Origin: Thermococcus sp. 2319x1
GTDB lineage: Archaea; Methanobacteriota_B; Thermococci; Thermococcales; Thermococcaceae
Length of the DNA: 64,000 bases
Direction: 5' to 3'
Assembly: GCF_001484685.1 (NCBI RefSeq)
Contig: NZ_CP012200.1
Coordinates: forward strand, 1,606,321-1,670,320
Part shown: positions 18,281 to 32,038 of the stretch, one piece after another
Numbering within the stretch: the first letter of the stretch is position 1
How the letters are laid out: every line of letters starts with the position of its first letter
Program-made: the position numbers and the translations under genes
The notes under the pieces: model-generated
What the model was told of the DNA's origin: nothing
Database searches by the model: none
Seen by the model: the letters and a program-made list of their open reading frames with translations, nothing else

Positions 18281-19503
18281 CTCTTTAGCTTTTCTTTTAA
18301 TATTCTCCTTGCAACTTCAAGCACTTCCTCGGGGGTTTTCTTAAAGCCCCCTCCCTTTGCTAGAATCTCACTTCCACCGCCACCGCCGCCCACTTCTTTG
18401 AGAACTTCTCTGAGGAGTTCATCCATAGAGATTCCTTCCGTGTCTTTGTTCTTTGCAAAAATCACGTAATTTTTTCCAACTGCCAAAACTACTGTGTTAG
18501 GGTTCTTATCTACAAGATACACAATAAATGCCTGTGCGTCTTTCATGTCCATTGACTCAATGTAGGGGATTAACTTTATCCCGTTAATCTCATCGGCATT
18601 GGAAAGCAGTACCTTGCCTTTCCATTCCCAAAGCTCCCTTCTCAGTTCGAGTTTTTCTTTTTCGATGTTTTTGAGCTCTTTCTTCAGCTCCTCCACTCTC
18701 TCAATTAAAGGCCTGTTTTTGTTGGGCATTTCGTTTAGACTTTCCCAGTAATCTTCCAGGAGCTTGTTTAGGTATATGAGGGCCCTATATCCACAGGCAA
18801 ACTCTATACGCCAGATGTTCTTGGTTTTTCTGTAGAAATTGAGGACTTTTATGAAGCCAACTTCTCCGGTATTTTTTACGTGAGTTCCTCCGCAAGGGAT
18901 TAAATCAACGTCTCCTATTTTCACTACCCGGATTTTTCCCGATATATCCTCAGGCAGGGATTTTCTGAGAGCCGATCTTATCTCTTCGGGAAGCCCCTCA
19001 TATTCTTCAACCTCCACGGGAATGTTGGCCCAAACGACTTCATTGGCCTCAAGCTCTGCAGCAAGGATGTGTGCCCAAGTTAATTCCTCATCAAAATTGA
19101 TCTCAATTTTGTTGTATTCCGGGAATATCTGAAATCCAGTGGTATCGCTGTTGTACATCCTCTTCAAAATAGCAGAAAGTATGTGCTGGCCAGTGTGTTG
19201 CCTCATGTTTTCGTATCTCCATTCCCAGTCAAGCTCAAGCTCCACTTCTTCCCCTTCCTTTGGAATCCTCCCTTTGAGCTTTCCTTCATGCCAGATTTCA
19301 TCTTTTCCCTCAACTTTTTCAACCTCAATTCTAAAGCCATCGCCCTTTATTACCCCTCTGTCGCTGGGCTGTCCGCCCCCTTCGGGATAAAATATTGTCC
19401 TATCAAGCAATACCCCAATTCTATTCCCTCTAACTTCAACCTTCATTATCTTTGCAGAGGCTTCCCTTAGGTAGGGGTCGATGTAGAACAACTTAAGCGT
19501 CAT
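18277..19503 (-). CDS. alaX: Alanyl-tRNA editing protein AlaX (long form)
   Basis: Free-standing editing enzyme that hydrolyses Ser- or Gly-tRNAAla. The zinc site HTGQHILSA near residues 96-104 and CGGTHVKNTGEVG near residue 205 match the AlaRS editing domain. The glycine-rich C-terminal EVGGGGGGSEILAKGG resembles the AlaRS C-Ala domain, defining the long class. ATG 19503 (408 residues) is chosen over GTG 19512 because GGTGG lies 5 bases upstream. The full alaS gene is also in this window (42726-45449). Confidence 0.9.
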   Translation of the reverse strand: MTLKLFYIDPYLREASAKIMKVEVRGNRIGVLLDRTIFYPEGGGQPSDRGVIKGDGFRIEVEKVEGKDEIWHEGKLKGRIPKEGEEVELELDWEWRYENMRQHTGQHILSAILKRMYNSDTTGFQIFPEYNKIEINFDEELTWAHILAAELEANEVVWANIPVEVEEYEGLPEEIRSALRKSLPEDISGKIRVVKIGDVDLIPCGGTHVKNTGEVGFIKVLNFYRKTKNIWRIEFACGYRALIYLNKLLEDYWESLNEMPNKNRPLIERVEELKKELKNIEKEKLELRRELWEWKGKVLLSNADEINGIKLIPYIESMDMKDAQAFIVYLVDKNPNTVVLAVGKNYVIFAKNKDTEGISMDELLREVLKEVGGGGGGSEILAKGGGFKKTPEEVLEVARRILKEKLKS

Positions 19504-19547
19504 ATGTCCCACCAGAAGGGAATCCCAATAAAAAGATAAAAAGCTAA

Positions 19548-20192
19548 CTAAGCCTGAGATTTAGCCTCAAGAAGAGCCTTAACTCTCTTCAATCTGAAGA
19601 AGTTTTCCCTCTCCATCTCGTCCAGATGCTGACTTATATATTTAACAGTCTCTTTCATTCTTGGAATGATGATATATTCTAAGGCATTAACCCTTCTTTT
19701 TGTTTTTTCAATCTCTTTTGCAAGCCTCTTTAGTGTCTCCTCCACTTCTGCTAGCCTTATGGCCAGCTCAAGAACTTCTTCAAATTTTTCTGATGCAATA
19801 TCCACCTTGGAAGAACTTGAAACAAAAGCATAGCCTCTCTCGCTGGGGTCTCTCTTAAATTTTTCAGCCTCAATTAAAGGCACCGGCACACCCATGATGT
19901 TTCTCTTTTTAATTTCTATCTCCTTATTTGGTCTTACACTGAGGGCTATCTCGCCGAGCCTGACAATTCCCGTGTCTATCTCGGCCAATCTAAGCTGTTC
20001 AAAGGCTTCCTCTATTTTCTGATTGAGTTCCTTCCTCAGTGCCAGAGCCTCGTCGTATATTGTGAAGAACTCCATAATAAGGGCATCTTGCTTTTCCTTG
20101 AGAATTTTGTGCCCCTTTTCAGCCAGTTTTATCCTTCTCTTTAGCCTCAAAAGCTCCATTCTGGTTGGCTTGACTTTCAGTATTTTTGTCAT
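19548..20192 (-). CDS. atpD: A-type ATP synthase subunit D
   Basis: Central rotor stalk subunit. It is a long antiparallel coiled coil with the family start [28 protein letters not shown] and a C-terminal coil ([20 protein letters not shown]). The length of 214 residues fits. It is the last gene of the ATP synthase operon, 25 bp after atpB, with GAGGTGA before the ATG. A T-rich stretch after it would allow termination. Confidence 0.95.
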   Translation of the reverse strand: MTKILKVKPTRMELLRLKRRIKLAEKGHKILKEKQDALIMEFFTIYDEALALRKELNQKIEEAFEQLRLAEIDTGIVRLGEIALSVRPNKEIEIKKRNIMGVPVPLIEAEKFKRDPSERGYAFVSSSSKVDIASEKFEEVLELAIRLAEVEETLKRLAKEIEKTKRRVNALEYIIIPRMKETVKYISQHLDEMERENFFRLKRVKALLEAKSQA

Positions 20193-20217
20193 TTAGCTCA
20201 CCTCAAAATAAAAGAAG

Positions 20218-21606
20218 TCAAGAGGAGTATCTGTATTTTGGATGGTACTTCTCTATGTACTTCCTCTCCACTCTCTTGAGCTCTGACTCCGGCAGTATTG
20301 ACAAGAGATCCCATCCGAGGTCTAGGGTCTCAAAGATTCCCCTGTCTTCATCGTATCCCTGCGCAACAAACTCTTTCTCGAATCTGTCTGCGAATTCGAG
20401 GTACTTTCTGTCGGTCTCACTTAAAGCCTCTTCACCTACAACCGCCACAAGGTCTCTAAGACTCCTACCTTCTGCATAAGCCGCGTAGAGCTGCTGGCTT
20501 AGCTGGGAGTGGTCTTCTCTCGTTCTTCCTTTCCCTATACCGTCCTTCATCAATCTGCTAAGGCTTGGGAGCACATCAATTGGCGGGTAAATACCTTTTC
20601 TGTGGAGGTCCCTGCTCAAAACTATCTGCCCCTCGGTGATATATCCCGTAAGATCCGGAATTGGGTGGGTAATGTCATCGTCGGGCATTGTGAGTATTGG
20701 CATCTGGGTTATGCTTCCCTTCCTTCCTCTAACTCTCCCGGCCCTCTCATAAATAGTTGCAAGGTCAGTGTACATGTAACCTGGGTAACCCCTTCTTCCT
20801 GGAACCTCTTCCCTCGCTGCTGAAATTTCACGCAAAGCCTCTGCATAGTTGGTCATATCCGTTAAGATGACCAGAACCTGCATGTCATAGTCAAAAGCAA
20901 GGTATTCAGCAACGGTAAGGGCCATTCTCGGGGTAATGATTCTTTCAATTGCTGGATCGTCTGCAAGGTTAAGGAATAGCACTGTCCTCTCAATTGCTCC
21001 GGTCTCTTCAAAGCTCTTCTTGAAGAAGTTTGCCTCTTCATATGTGATACCCATTGCGGCAAATACAACAGCGAACTGTTCTTCTTCTCCCAAAACCTTA
21101 GCCTGTCTCGCAATCTGAGCGGCGAGCATATTGTGAGGCAAACCGCTACCACTGAATATTGGAAGTTTTTGGCCCCTAACAAGGGTGTTCATCCCATCTA
21201 TTGCTGAGATACCTGTTTGAATGAAGTCTCTTGGATACGCTCTTGCCACAGGGTTCAAAGGAGCCCCATGAACGTCTCTCCTGTCTTCAGGTATTATTTC
21301 AGGCCCACCGTCTATTGGTTCTCCAATACCGTTGAATACCCTTCCAAGCATGTCCATTGACACCGGAACTTTGAGAGTTTCTCCGGTGAATCTAACCCTC
21401 GTTGTTTTGACGTCGAGGTCTCTTGTTCCCTCAAAAACCTGAACGATGGCTAAGTCCTCTCTCGCCTCTAGCACCTGCCCCTTTCTTTTCTCTCCACCTT
21501 CGACTTCTATCTCCACAACTTCCCCGTAGGCTACCCCTTTAACGCCTTGAACTATCATCAAAGGACCGTAAATCTTGCTTATTGTGGAGTACTCCATTCC
21601 GGGCAT
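20218..21606 (-). CDS. atpB: A-type ATP synthase subunit B
   Basis: Non-catalytic nucleotide-binding subunit of the hexameric head. [17 protein letters not shown] replaces the usual P-loop, as expected for subunit B. ATG 21606 gives [17 protein letters not shown] and 462 residues; GGGGAG lies 8 bases upstream. A longer start at 21615 would sit in the ribosome site. It follows atpA by 5 bp. Confidence 0.95.
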   Translation of the reverse strand: MPGMEYSTISKIYGPLMIVQGVKGVAYGEVVEIEVEGGEKRKGQVLEAREDLAIVQVFEGTRDLDVKTTRVRFTGETLKVPVSMDMLGRVFNGIGEPIDGGPEIIPEDRRDVHGAPLNPVARAYPRDFIQTGISAIDGMNTLVRGQKLPIFSGSGLPHNMLAAQIARQAKVLGEEEQFAVVFAAMGITYEEANFFKKSFEETGAIERTVLFLNLADDPAIERIITPRMALTVAEYLAFDYDMQVLVILTDMTNYAEALREISAAREEVPGRRGYPGYMYTDLATIYERAGRVRGRKGSITQMPILTMPDDDITHPIPDLTGYITEGQIVLSRDLHRKGIYPPIDVLPSLSRLMKDGIGKGRTREDHSQLSQQLYAAYAEGRSLRDLVAVVGEEALSETDRKYLEFADRFEKEFVAQGYDEDRGIFETLDLGWDLLSILPESELKRVERKYIEKYHPKYRYSS

Positions 21607-21611
21607 TTTCA

Positions 21612-23369
21612 TCACTCCCCGTATTTCTTAAAGAGCTCCTCAAACTGTTCTCTTGTCTTCTCCATTAGTGAAGCTATCTCCTCAACGTTGGGATTGTACT
21701 TCATTCTTCCTATCTCCTCTCTAACAGGGAGCTTTGCAATTTCCTCTACCGGAACTCCCATGTCTATTGCCCTCATTGTGTAGTGGTAGAAGTTGAGTAT
21801 GACCTTCATCATTGTTATCTGCTTCTTTGGAGGACAGTACGTGTCAACCTCGTGGAAGGCATCTTGCTGGAGGTAGTCCTCTCTGATCATCCTTGCCACG
21901 AGGAGGATGGCCCTTTCTCTCTCCGGCAGTGCATCCGGACCCACTATTCTAACTATCTCCTCGAGCTCAGATTCCTTCTGCAGGAGTGCCATTGCCTCGT
22001 CTCTCATCGCCTTCCATTCTGGGTCAACATTTTTGTGCCACCAGTCTTTTATAGAGTCCACATAGAGAGAATAGCTCGTAAGCCAGTTAATAGCCGGGAA
22101 GTGCCTTCTCCTTGCCAGATCAGCATCCAACGCCCAGAATACCTTAACGACTCTTAGAGTATTCTGCACGACAGGATCGCTTAAGTCGCCACCAGGAGGT
22201 GAAACAGCACCGATAACACTGACACTTCCAATTCTACCGTCACTTCCTAACGTTATCACTCTTCCGGCCCTTTCATAGAATTCGGCTATCTTCGAAGCAA
22301 GATATGCTGGATAACCTTCTTCACCTGGCATTTCCTCAAGTCTTCCAGAGATTTCCCTCAAAGCTTCGGCCCATCTTGAGGTCGAATCTGCCATTAAAGC
22401 TACGTTATAACCCATATCTCTGAAGTACTCTGCTATTGTAATTCCCGTATAAATGGAGGCCTCTCTAGCAGCAACGGGCATGTTTGATGTGTTTGCTATG
22501 AGAACGGTTCTCTCCATCAATGGCTTGCCTGTTCTCGGGTCTTTGAGCTTGGGGAACTCTTCAAGAACATCCGTCATCTCGTTTCCCCTCTCGCCACAAC
22601 CAATGTACACTACAACTTCAGCATCACTCCACTTGGCTAATTGGTGCTGCGTTACCGTTTTGCCACTCCCGAAAGGTCCTGGAATTGCAGCGGTTCCCCC
22701 TTTTGCCTGAGGGAAGAAAGTATCAATGGTTCTCTGACCAGTAATTAGCGGGACCTCTGGAGGGAGCTTCTTTCTGTATGGTCTTTTAACTCTAACGGGC
22801 CATCTTTGGTACATCTTAAGCTCCTTTATCTCCCCGTCTGGGGTTTTAACCTTTGCAATGACTTCTTCTATCGTGTAATCTCCCTCTTCGGCAATCTCCA
22901 CTATCTCGCCTTCAATTCCGGGCGGCACCATTATTTTGTGCTCTATGATGCTCGTTTCTGGAACAACACCAATTATGTCCCCACCAATGACCTTATCACC
23001 AACTTTCACCTTTGGCGTGAAGTGCCACTTCTTGTCCCTTGGAAGAGCTGGAGCGGTAAGTCCTCTTCCTATGAAGTCGCCGCTTTTCTCTCTCAAAATC
23101 TCCAGAGGTCTCTGTATTCCATCGTAGATTGAGGTTAACAACCCTGGACCAAGTTCAACACTCAAAGAGGCTCCCGTTCCGACAACGGGTTCACCGGGCC
23201 TAACTCCTGCAGTTTCTTCATAAACTTGGATAACAGCTTTGTCTCCTTCCAGTCTGATTATCTCCCCAATGAGTCCAAGCTCTCCAACTCTAACAACCTC
23301 ATACATTCTTGAGCCTCTCATCTCATCAGCCACAACCAACGGTCCGGTAACTCTAATTATCCTTCCCAT
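21612..23369 (-). CDS. atpA: A-type ATP synthase catalytic subunit A
   Basis: Catalytic subunit making or hydrolysing ATP. The P-loop [17 protein letters not shown] is near residue 230 and the arginine-finger region near [20 protein letters not shown]. The typical non-homologous insert (about residues 110-200) of A/V-type A subunits is present. No intein interrupts the P-loop, unlike some relatives. ATG 23369 with GGTGA upstream gives 585 residues. It overlaps no neighbour and is followed closely by atpB. Confidence 0.96.
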   Translation of the reverse strand: MGRIIRVTGPLVVADEMRGSRMYEVVRVGELGLIGEIIRLEGDKAVIQVYEETAGVRPGEPVVGTGASLSVELGPGLLTSIYDGIQRPLEILREKSGDFIGRGLTAPALPRDKKWHFTPKVKVGDKVIGGDIIGVVPETSIIEHKIMVPPGIEGEIVEIAEEGDYTIEEVIAKVKTPDGEIKELKMYQRWPVRVKRPYRKKLPPEVPLITGQRTIDTFFPQAKGGTAAIPGPFGSGKTVTQHQLAKWSDAEVVVYIGCGERGNEMTDVLEEFPKLKDPRTGKPLMERTVLIANTSNMPVAAREASIYTGITIAEYFRDMGYNVALMADSTSRWAEALREISGRLEEMPGEEGYPAYLASKIAEFYERAGRVITLGSDGRIGSVSVIGAVSPPGGDLSDPVVQNTLRVVKVFWALDADLARRRHFPAINWLTSYSLYVDSIKDWWHKNVDPEWKAMRDEAMALLQKESELEEIVRIVGPDALPERERAILLVARMIREDYLQQDAFHEVDTYCPPKKQITMMKVILNFYHYTMRAIDMGVPVEEIAKLPVREEIGRMKYNPNVEEIASLMEKTREQFEELFKKYGE

Positions 23370-23374
23370 GTCTT

Positions 23375-23683
23375 TCACCTCTTTATCTCCACACCTATGG
23401 CTTTTCTAACGATTTCCCTCAACTGTCCCTCACCATAGAGTGATCCATACTTATCAGGAATTTGAAGGATTATCGGGAAAGTCACATCGGGAATCTCAAT
23501 CTTTTGAGCCAGCCGTTCTGTTATTAGAATTAAACCAACATCTTCCCTTTCTATGAGTTCTTTTAGCTTATTTTTTGCTCTTTCTAACTCATGCACAGTT
23601 TCTCCAAATGAGTACGCTTCGTGAACCCCTGCAAGTCTAAAGCCGAGTGTGGTGTCCTTATCTCCAAGAACCACTATTTTCAT
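23375..23683 (-). CDS. atpF: A-type ATP synthase subunit F
   Basis: Small rotor-stalk subunit of 102 residues with the family start [19 protein letters not shown] and the loop [15 protein letters not shown] 23683 overlaps the atpC stop by 4 bp. It lies in the fixed archaeal order C-F-A-B-D. Confidence 0.94.
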   Translation of the reverse strand: MKIVVLGDKDTTLGFRLAGVHEAYSFGETVHELERAKNKLKELIEREDVGLILITERLAQKIEIPDVTFPIILQIPDKYGSLYGEGQLREIVRKAIGVEIKR

Positions 23684-24789
23684 GGCAGTTCACCTACTAC
23701 TTTCTTTGTGATCTCTGGCTTTACACCATCCTCTATCAGCTTTGCTATTGCTTTAAGCTTTCTTATTTCACTTTCTTTTTGGAGAATATAGCTTAAAGGC
23801 ACTGCAATACTCAATGGATAGAATCTCGTCAGCTCCGCCATTCTTTGAAGTATGTACCTGTCAAATGCCCTCTCAAATGCCGAAATGTCTTCCAGTATCT
23901 CTTCTCTGTGCTCCCTTATTATCCCCGAGTACTCTGTAGAGTCTAACTCCGCCAGAACCATCTCGACGTCTTCCATGTTTGCAAGAGCCTCAAGGGTCTT
24001 CCTCTTGATCTTGCCTCCGGGTATCAGAGAATTTTTAAGCTTATCTGCCCCCAGGCCATATGCCTTTCCTCTAAGTATCGTGCTTAGGTTTATCTTGTCG
24101 ATTTTTAAGCTCACAAACTCCTGCAAAATTTTCTTTTCCTCATCCTTTCTTGTGGCTGCATATTTGGAGAGCTTCAGATAGTGGTTTTTGTAAAGTTCTG
24201 TTTCAAACTCCTCTGGTGTTATCTCCTTTAGTAAGAGCTTTTGATAAGCCTCCTCGTATTCCGTCCCTTCGAGTATAACGAGTATTTCCTCAAAGCTCTT
24301 TGCATCGGCAATGGCCTTAACTTTTTCAACCATTGTGCCAATTTCGTTTATGTAATCCCTGGCAACTTCTCCCCTTAGCTTTGCCTTGACGGCAGAAGAG
24401 ATGTTCCTAACGTCCCATTCTTCGAGGAGAAGTTTGAAGAACTCTCTTGTCCTTTTGGGAAGGATTTTAAAGAAAAGTCCATATGTGTCCGTCAAAGCTT
24501 TGTCAAGGGCTCTATCTATGCTTTCGGAGTTCAAAGCCGGAAGGGAGGTTAGATACGGCTTGTAATCTGTGTCCTCAAGGTTCATGATAAAGTTATTCAG
24601 GGTCTTTGATTCCGCCAACTCATTAAACTTCTGCTCTGTGAAAAGCCTCGCCTCCATTGCCCTGATTCTAGCATTTGGGTATGAATACGGGGTGTACTTC
24701 CACAAGATTTGTCCGGTTTTGTAGGCTACCCATGTAAATATGACCGCCAGACTTGTGTCAAGAATTGCTGTTACGGTGCTAACTTCCAC
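23680..24789 (-). CDS. atpC: A-type ATP synthase subunit C
   Basis: Funnel-shaped subunit linking the membrane ring to the central stalk, related to eukaryotic subunit d. It is all-helical; [18 protein letters not shown] at the start and [19 protein letters not shown]-type helices near the end fit the family. GTG 24789 (369 residues) is preferred to GTG 24798 because AGGTGA, overlapping the atpE stop, lies 5 bases upstream of it. Confidence 0.93.
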   Translation of the reverse strand: MEVSTVTAILDTSLAVIFTWVAYKTGQILWKYTPYSYPNARIRAMEARLFTEQKFNELAESKTLNNFIMNLEDTDYKPYLTSLPALNSESIDRALDKALTDTYGLFFKILPKRTREFFKLLLEEWDVRNISSAVKAKLRGEVARDYINEIGTMVEKVKAIADAKSFEEILVILEGTEYEEAYQKLLLKEITPEEFETELYKNHYLKLSKYAATRKDEEKKILQEFVSLKIDKINLSTILRGKAYGLGADKLKNSLIPGGKIKRKTLEALANMEDVEMVLAELDSTEYSGIIREHREEILEDISAFERAFDRYILQRMAELTRFYPLSIAVPLSYILQKESEIRKLKAIAKLIEDGVKPEITKKVVGELP

Positions 24790-24794
24790 GTTCC

Positions 24795-25406
24795 TCACCT
24801 AAACAGGGTTTTTGCTATTATGGAGCGGAGATCGCTTTGAAATCTTTCCATTCTTGCCTCAAATGTGTTATCTATTCTTATGCTTCCATCGGCGTTGTAT
24901 ATTACAACCCCCCCGATGGTCTCTATTGGTGTTCCTATGTCTATTTCAACTTCCTTTCCGAGCCTCTCTTTTGCCTCCTTCTTAATGTCCTCCAAGTGCT
25001 TTTCCAATAGAGCGAGGGTCTCTTTATTTGAAGCTACTATCACCTTCTCTTCTCCCAGTTCTTCTATCCCCGGAATAATTAACTCTTTGAGGACTTCAAG
25101 GTATTCCCCTTCCGGTATTGAAGCCAGCCTCTCCTTTAATGCCTTTAAGACCTCGTTAATCAACTCCTCTTGAAGTGCAAGCTTCTTCCTCCTAACTTCA
25201 AGCTTTGCATTGGCGATTATTCTCTGCTTTTCAAGTTCCGCCTGTGCTTGAGCTTTTCTAATTATCCACTCAGCTCTGGCTTTTGCTCTTTTTTCAGCCT
25301 CTCTTCTAAGTTCTTCCGCCTTTTTTTCTGCCTCCTCTAGGATGTACTTTATTTTCAGCTCTGCCTCCCTGTTGATCTCTTCGATGATTAGCCTTGCTCC
25401 TTCCAT
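24795..25406 (-). CDS. atpE: A-type ATP synthase subunit E
   Basis: Peripheral stalk subunit of 203 residues. It begins MEGARLIIEEINREAE, has a long charged helix (about 15-90) that pairs with subunit H, and ends in a globular head (VEIDIGTPIETIGGVVIYNADG). ATG 25406 has AGGAGG 9 bases upstream; a longer frame to 25451 has no ribosome site. It lies 34 bp after atpK. Confidence 0.95.
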   Translation of the reverse strand: MEGARLIIEEINREAELKIKYILEEAEKKAEELRREAEKRAKARAEWIIRKAQAQAELEKQRIIANAKLEVRRKKLALQEELINEVLKALKERLASIPEGEYLEVLKELIIPGIEELGEEKVIVASNKETLALLEKHLEDIKKEAKERLGKEVEIDIGTPIETIGGVVIYNADGSIRIDNTFEARMERFQSDLRSIIAKTLFR

Positions 25407-25440
25407 TAATGATTCCTCCTTGGAATAATAGGGAGAAGGC

Positions 25441-27926
<2,486 letters not shown>

Positions 27927-27929
27927 CTC

Positions 27930-28241
27930 TCATCTACCTCTAATGAGCTTTATTGCCTCTTCAATTGCCTGCTCAAAGTTTTGCGTGGCCTTAATCCTTA
28001 TATCCTCCAGTTCTTTTTCACCCTCTTCAAAAATCTTCTTTGCTTCCTGTTCTCCTTCTGATCTTTTTGCTTCTATAAGGGAGTTCGCCTTTTCTTGGGC
28101 TTCTTTTAGAATTTCCTCCTCAATTTTTTTAGCCTCTTCCTTTGCACGGTTTATTATTATCTTTGCATCTTCTTTTGCCTTTTCAATTCTTTCTTCGGCT
28201 TCTTTCTCGGCGTCCACAATTTCTTTAATGATCATTTCCAT
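27930..28241 (-). CDS. atpH: A-type ATP synthase subunit H
   Basis: Peripheral stalk coiled coil that dimerises with subunit E. It is 103 residues from ATG 28241, with GGAGGG upstream. Nearly the whole chain is a heptad-type charged helix (AEKEAEERIEKAKEDAKII). A longer frame to 28391 crosses the promoter and is not translated. It is the first gene of the operon. Confidence 0.93.
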   Translation of the reverse strand: MEMIIKEIVDAEKEAEERIEKAKEDAKIIINRAKEEAKKIEEEILKEAQEKANSLIEAKRSEGEQEAKKIFEEGEKELEDIRIKATQNFEQAIEEAIKLIRGR

Positions 28242-28298
28242 GAGAAGCCCTCCGATGAATTTAGTGAAAGTAACCGGTACAAAAGTAGTGTTAAGTAA

Positions 28299-28315
28299 AC
28301 GCTTTAAATAATTTA
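28299..28315 (-). promoter_or_regulatory. ATP synthase operon promoter
   Basis: On the minus strand, AAATTATTTAAAGCG forms a TATA box about 60-70 bp upstream of the atpH start, leaving a leader of about 35-40 nt. The region 28242-28410 between this operon and trkA contains nothing else recognisable. Confidence 0.5.
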
Positions 28316-28410
28316 TGCTCAAAGGTGCACAAAGGGGGACAGAAAAGATGAAAATTTTTGCATAAATGATAAAACAATAAAAGAGATTCAAGGACTAATT
28401 TAGATATAAT

Positions 28411-29106
28411 TCAACTTTGCTCTCCGCTGCTTTTCTTCTGTTCAAAGATTTTTTTGATTTCGTTTAGAACTGAATTTTTGGCAAAAACAACCACTTCACC
28501 CTTTTTAGGAAGTTTCGTATCCCCTGACGGGATTGTTAAGTTCCCCTTTTCGTCGTATATGGCCACTATGAGAGAGTCTTTCGGCAGGTTGAGGTCTTTT
28601 ACTGACTTTTCTGAGATTTCACTCTCATCATCCAGACGGAACTTAACGATTTCTGCCCCTTCTCTGGGGAACAAAACCCTATCAAAGCCTGGGGTTGTTA
28701 AACTCCTAAATATGTAGTTGGCTGCTATTTCCTCCGGGCTTATAACTACATCAAAGTATTTTTTCAAATCTTCGACTCTCTCAAATACCTCCTTATTTTT
28801 CGGTTTGCTTATCCTGAGAACTGTCTTTATCTCGGGATTCAGATGCTTTGCGAGAATGCACGCCAATATGTTCGCATCATCCCTTCCAGTTAATGCCGCA
28901 AAAGCATCTGCCTGCTTCACGTTGGCCTCTTCTAAGGTCTTATGGTCTGTAGCATCCCCTTCGATTACAAGACCGTTAATAAGGAAAGAGAGCTCTTTGG
29001 CTCTCTCTTTGTCTATGTCAATTATTGTAACGTCATGCCCCTCATTCTCCAGCATCTTGGCCACAAGGTATCCAACCCTTCCGGCACCCATTATTACAAT
29101 AAACAT
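28411..29106 (-). CDS. trkA: TrkA-type potassium channel regulator (RCK domains)
   Basis: Cytoplasmic gating or uptake-regulating subunit for K+ transport. The RCK N-domain (about 1-140) has the Rossmann motif MGAGRVGYLVAKMLENEGHDV and the acidic ligand at the end of strand 2 (IIDIDKERA). The RCK C-domain covers about 145-220 (DLNLPKDSLIVAIYDEKG). It starts 6 bp after secD, so it is in the secF-secD transcript. No TrkH/Ktr membrane partner lies in the window. Confidence 0.88.
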   Translation of the reverse strand: MFIVIMGAGRVGYLVAKMLENEGHDVTIIDIDKERAKELSFLINGLVIEGDATDHKTLEEANVKQADAFAALTGRDDANILACILAKHLNPEIKTVLRISKPKNKEVFERVEDLKKYFDVVISPEEIAANYIFRSLTTPGFDRVLFPREGAEIVKFRLDDESEISEKSVKDLNLPKDSLIVAIYDEKGNLTIPSGDTKLPKKGEVVVFAKNSVLNEIKKIFEQKKSSGEQS

Positions 29107-29112
29107 CCACTT

Positions 29113-30633
29113 TCACCTCTCCTCGCTGAGGAGCACTTTTGCGATTTCAGCATACGCTGGCCTTGTTATCAATATTCCAATGAGCACTCCAAGTATTGTG
29201 GTGAAGGCAAAGCCCCTAAGTCCACCTACAAAGAACTTGAAGAGAAAGCTCATTGCGACTATTGTGGTGGTTGCTGATGCCCAGATAACGAAGAACGCCC
29301 TTCCCATTCTTTTCAGTACTCCACTCCTCTTTGTGATTTTTTCTCTCTTTCTTCCACCCAAGAGCTCGTCTGTTATGACTATTTGCTGGTCAACTCCAGT
29401 ACCTATGGCTGCTATTATACCCGCTATACTTGGCAAATCGAGGTTCCATCTTATCAATGCTGCAACTCCCAAAATCGCAATGACCTCACTCAAACTTGTA
29501 AGCACTACTGGAATAGCTATCTTCGCCTTTCTGTAGTGGAGATAGACTATTAGTCCAACCACCAGCAAAGCCACTATTCCAGCTTGTACTACTTGCTTTC
29601 TAAACTGCTCTCCCAAGGTAGGAGGGATGTAGTTGACTCCCTCTACAAAAACCTTCACCGGAAGTGATCCACTCCTCAACACCACTGAAACGACCTGAGC
29701 CTGTCTCATTGCCGCAATGTCTTCTTTAGACCCCCCAATTGAAATTGCCAATTCGGTGTGTGGTTCTCCGGTGGTGAGCCCTTCTTGAAGTCTATACGGC
29801 CCATAAAGACCCAACATCCTCCTTATAAATTCGTCTGCAGCCTCTCCAGCCCTTGGTTCTCTCTTTTCAACTTTTATTCCCAAGTTATTCAAGGTTGATT
29901 CTAGCCCTTCATTAACGCCAACAAGGATGACCTTCTCTTTCCCTTGGGCAAGCTTGGCTATTTCCTCGGCACTCTGATTTTTGTATGGGACTACGTCAAT
30001 ATTAAAGGCTTCCTTAAGTCTCTGCGGTAAAGGCTTTGCATCAGGCACAAACTGAAATTCATTTGAGTTCATTAGTGTGTATATCTCTTGTGAGACTATC
30101 AAAGTTGAATTTACCGGCGGGTCGAGAAAGATATCCACGGGATAACCTACTTTTCCCAGTGCTAACTGTGCAAACTTTTCCGCGGCTTCTTTAGATATTG
30201 AAAATGGAACAATCCAAGCTCCCTCTCTAGGCTCGTAGCTTACCTGATCCACCCTCTTTATGTCAGCGCCAGTTGCAAATATGACGCCATTGAATTCAGC
30301 GTAGAAAACACCCTGACGGTTTATGGTGTCTATAATGCTGTTTGCCTCCTCTTCCGTGACATTGGCAACTCTTACTTTTATTATTTGATCTCCCCATGGC
30401 TCTAACGTGATATCTTTAACTCCAAGGGTGTTCAATCTATTCTCAAGGGAAATCCTAACCTCCTCCATAGTTGACTTATCAACAGGTTTTTCAAGCTGTA
30501 CAGTTATTTCAACGCCTCCACTTATGTCCAAACCATAGGTAATCCCCTGGGCGATTATTGTTAAAATAGACCCCACAACAACAAGTATAAGCAAAAGCAC
30601 TCTGCCGTTCAAGAGGAGCTTCTTTAGATTCAT
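29113..30633 (-). CDS. secD: Protein translocase subunit SecD
   Basis: Membrane accessory of the Sec pathway that uses ion flow to help exported chains. It has an N-terminal helix followed by [18 protein letters not shown], a large extracellular domain (about 40-335) and five C-terminal helices with the family signature [16 protein letters not shown]. Its 506 residues fit archaeal SecD. ATG 30633 overlaps the secF stop by 4 bp; here secF comes first. Confidence 0.93.
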   Translation of the reverse strand: MNLKKLLLNGRVLLLILVVVGSILTIIAQGITYGLDISGGVEITVQLEKPVDKSTMEEVRISLENRLNTLGVKDITLEPWGDQIIKVRVANVTEEEANSIIDTINRQGVFYAEFNGVIFATGADIKRVDQVSYEPREGAWIVPFSISKEAAEKFAQLALGKVGYPVDIFLDPPVNSTLIVSQEIYTLMNSNEFQFVPDAKPLPQRLKEAFNIDVVPYKNQSAEEIAKLAQGKEKVILVGVNEGLESTLNNLGIKVEKREPRAGEAADEFIRRMLGLYGPYRLQEGLTTGEPHTELAISIGGSKEDIAAMRQAQVVSVVLRSGSLPVKVFVEGVNYIPPTLGEQFRKQVVQAGIVALLVVGLIVYLHYRKAKIAIPVVLTSLSEVIAILGVAALIRWNLDLPSIAGIIAAIGTGVDQQIVITDELLGGRKREKITKRSGVLKRMGRAFFVIWASATTTIVAMSFLFKFFVGGLRGFAFTTILGVLIGILITRPAYAEIAKVLLSEER

Positions 30634-31481
30634 CTTCTCTCACCCCTTTGTATGTACCATCTTAGCACTCCAGCATTGAGTATCCATGTGTTCATGAAAT
30701 CAGCCAGCAATCCAAAAATCAGTACAACGGCTATCGCATCTATGACTTCTGCTTGGGAGATTACCCACAATGAAGCTAAAGCTCCCAACGTGGTTGTGCT
30801 CATAGTAAAGCCCGTAGAGACAGCTGAAAAATAAGCCTCCTCTACGGTGTCTTCCTTTCTTCTCAGAAGCTTGGTGGTGAGGAGTATGTTGCTGTCAACG
30901 GAATAACCTATAAGCATTAACAGAGCAGCGATTGTGGCTTGAGTTAGTTCCAAACCAAAGATGCTCATCAAGGCGAGTGCTATTACCATGTCTGAAAGAG
31001 CCGAGAATATTACGGTCAACGAAGGTACCAAAACCCTAAAGAACAAAAACACAACAACGGCCATCCCCAGAAAGGCTAGAGAAACTGCTTTCAAACTTTG
31101 TTCTTGAGCCGTTTTTGATAAACTGGGCCCAAATTGGGTCTGTGAAATTGCTGCACCGGGATATTTTGACTTTATGAGTTCGATTATTCTTTGTACGTTA
31201 ACACCGGTGGACGCCCTTACTTCCACTCTTGTGTCCCCAGTAATGCTCTTAATTTCCCTAACCGTCACATCAAAGTTTTCCGCCTTCAATAAGCTCTCAA
31301 CGTCCTTTGCATTTGCATTTCCTCCATGAATGCTTATAACCACTCCTCCCTTAAGATCTGTCCCGAGGGTTGGAAAATGGATCACCAATATTAAAAGTGC
31401 CACGAGAAAAACAATCAATGGATAAGTTATCATTTTTTTAGGGTCTGCAGTTGCAAGTTTTTTGAGGATATTTTCGAGCAT
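30630..31481 (-). CDS. secF: Protein translocase subunit SecF
   Basis: Partner of SecD. It has 283 residues with one N-terminal helix, the loop [19 protein letters not shown], a short ectodomain and a five-helix bundle containing [24 protein letters not shown] 31481 is preferred since GAGGTG covers the alternative GTG at 31490. It is the first gene of secF-secD-trkA. TATCTAAAAAG at about 31520-31530 is a plausible TATA box. Confidence 0.93.
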   Translation of the reverse strand: MLENILKKLATADPKKMITYPLIVFLVALLILVIHFPTLGTDLKGGVVISIHGGNANAKDVESLLKAENFDVTVREIKSITGDTRVEVRASTGVNVQRIIELIKSKYPGAAISQTQFGPSLSKTAQEQSLKAVSLAFLGMAVVVFLFFRVLVPSLTVIFSALSDMVIALALMSIFGLELTQATIAALLMLIGYSVDSNILLTTKLLRRKEDTVEEAYFSAVSTGFTMSTTTLGALASLWVISQAEVIDAIAVVLIFGLLADFMNTWILNAGVLRWYIQRGERR

Positions 31482-31621
31482 TGTGTTCACCTCTATGGAT
31501 TTTTAATGTACTGCATTAGTCTTTTTAGATACTCCACCGTAGCATTTAAAAATCTATTCAATGGCCATTATAAAGAACAAGTTTTAAAACCTGAGGTGGA
31601 TAACTAAAGTAGGTGATGCTC

Positions 31622-32038
31622 GTGGACACCATTGGATATCACTACGTGGTTGAAGCCTCAGGATGCGATCCAGAGGTTCTAAAAGACCCAAACAAGATAA
31701 GAGAGATTTTCTTAGAGGCAGCAAAAGTAGGAAACATGGAAGTTAAGGCGAGCTACTTTTTTAGGTTCTCACCGACTGGAGTTAGCGGAGTTGTTATTGT
31801 TGCCGAGAGCCATATTTCCGTTCACACATGGCCGGAGGAAGGATACGCGGCACTGGATGTCTACACATGTGGCGAGAAGGCAGATCCAGAGAAGGCTGTT
31901 GATTACATTCTTGAGAAGTTCAAAGCTCAGTACGCTCACGTCTCAGAAGTCAAAAGGGGCATCAAAGAGGAAGAGGGCACATTCACCCACATGATTCTAA
32001 CATGGGAAGAAAAATTAGACAGAAGGAGCGAGAGATAA
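31622..32038 (+). CDS. speH: S-adenosylmethionine decarboxylase proenzyme
   Basis: Pyruvoyl enzyme for polyamine synthesis, important for the branched and long polyamines of hyperthermophiles. Self-cleavage occurs at Glu62-Ser63 within VVIVAESHISVHTWPE, which is fully conserved. GTG 31622 (138 residues, MDTIGYHYVVEA) is chosen; AGGTGAT lies just upstream and covers the ATG at 31616. Its stop is adjacent to the end of the convergent coiled-coil regulator gene. ATTTAAAAAT near 31543-31553 may be its TATA box. Confidence 0.93.
   Translation: MDTIGYHYVVEASGCDPEVLKDPNKIREIFLEAAKVGNMEVKASYFFRFSPTGVSGVVIVAESHISVHTWPEEGYAALDVYTCGEKADPEKAVDYILEKFKAQYAHVSEVKRGIKEEEGTFTHMILTWEEKLDRRSER

Noticed and set aside
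28718-29536. A 272-codon plus-strand frame opposite trkA and secD
   Set aside because: It is a shadow of two strongly supported genes, with Ser/Thr/Pro-rich nonsense composition and no start signals.
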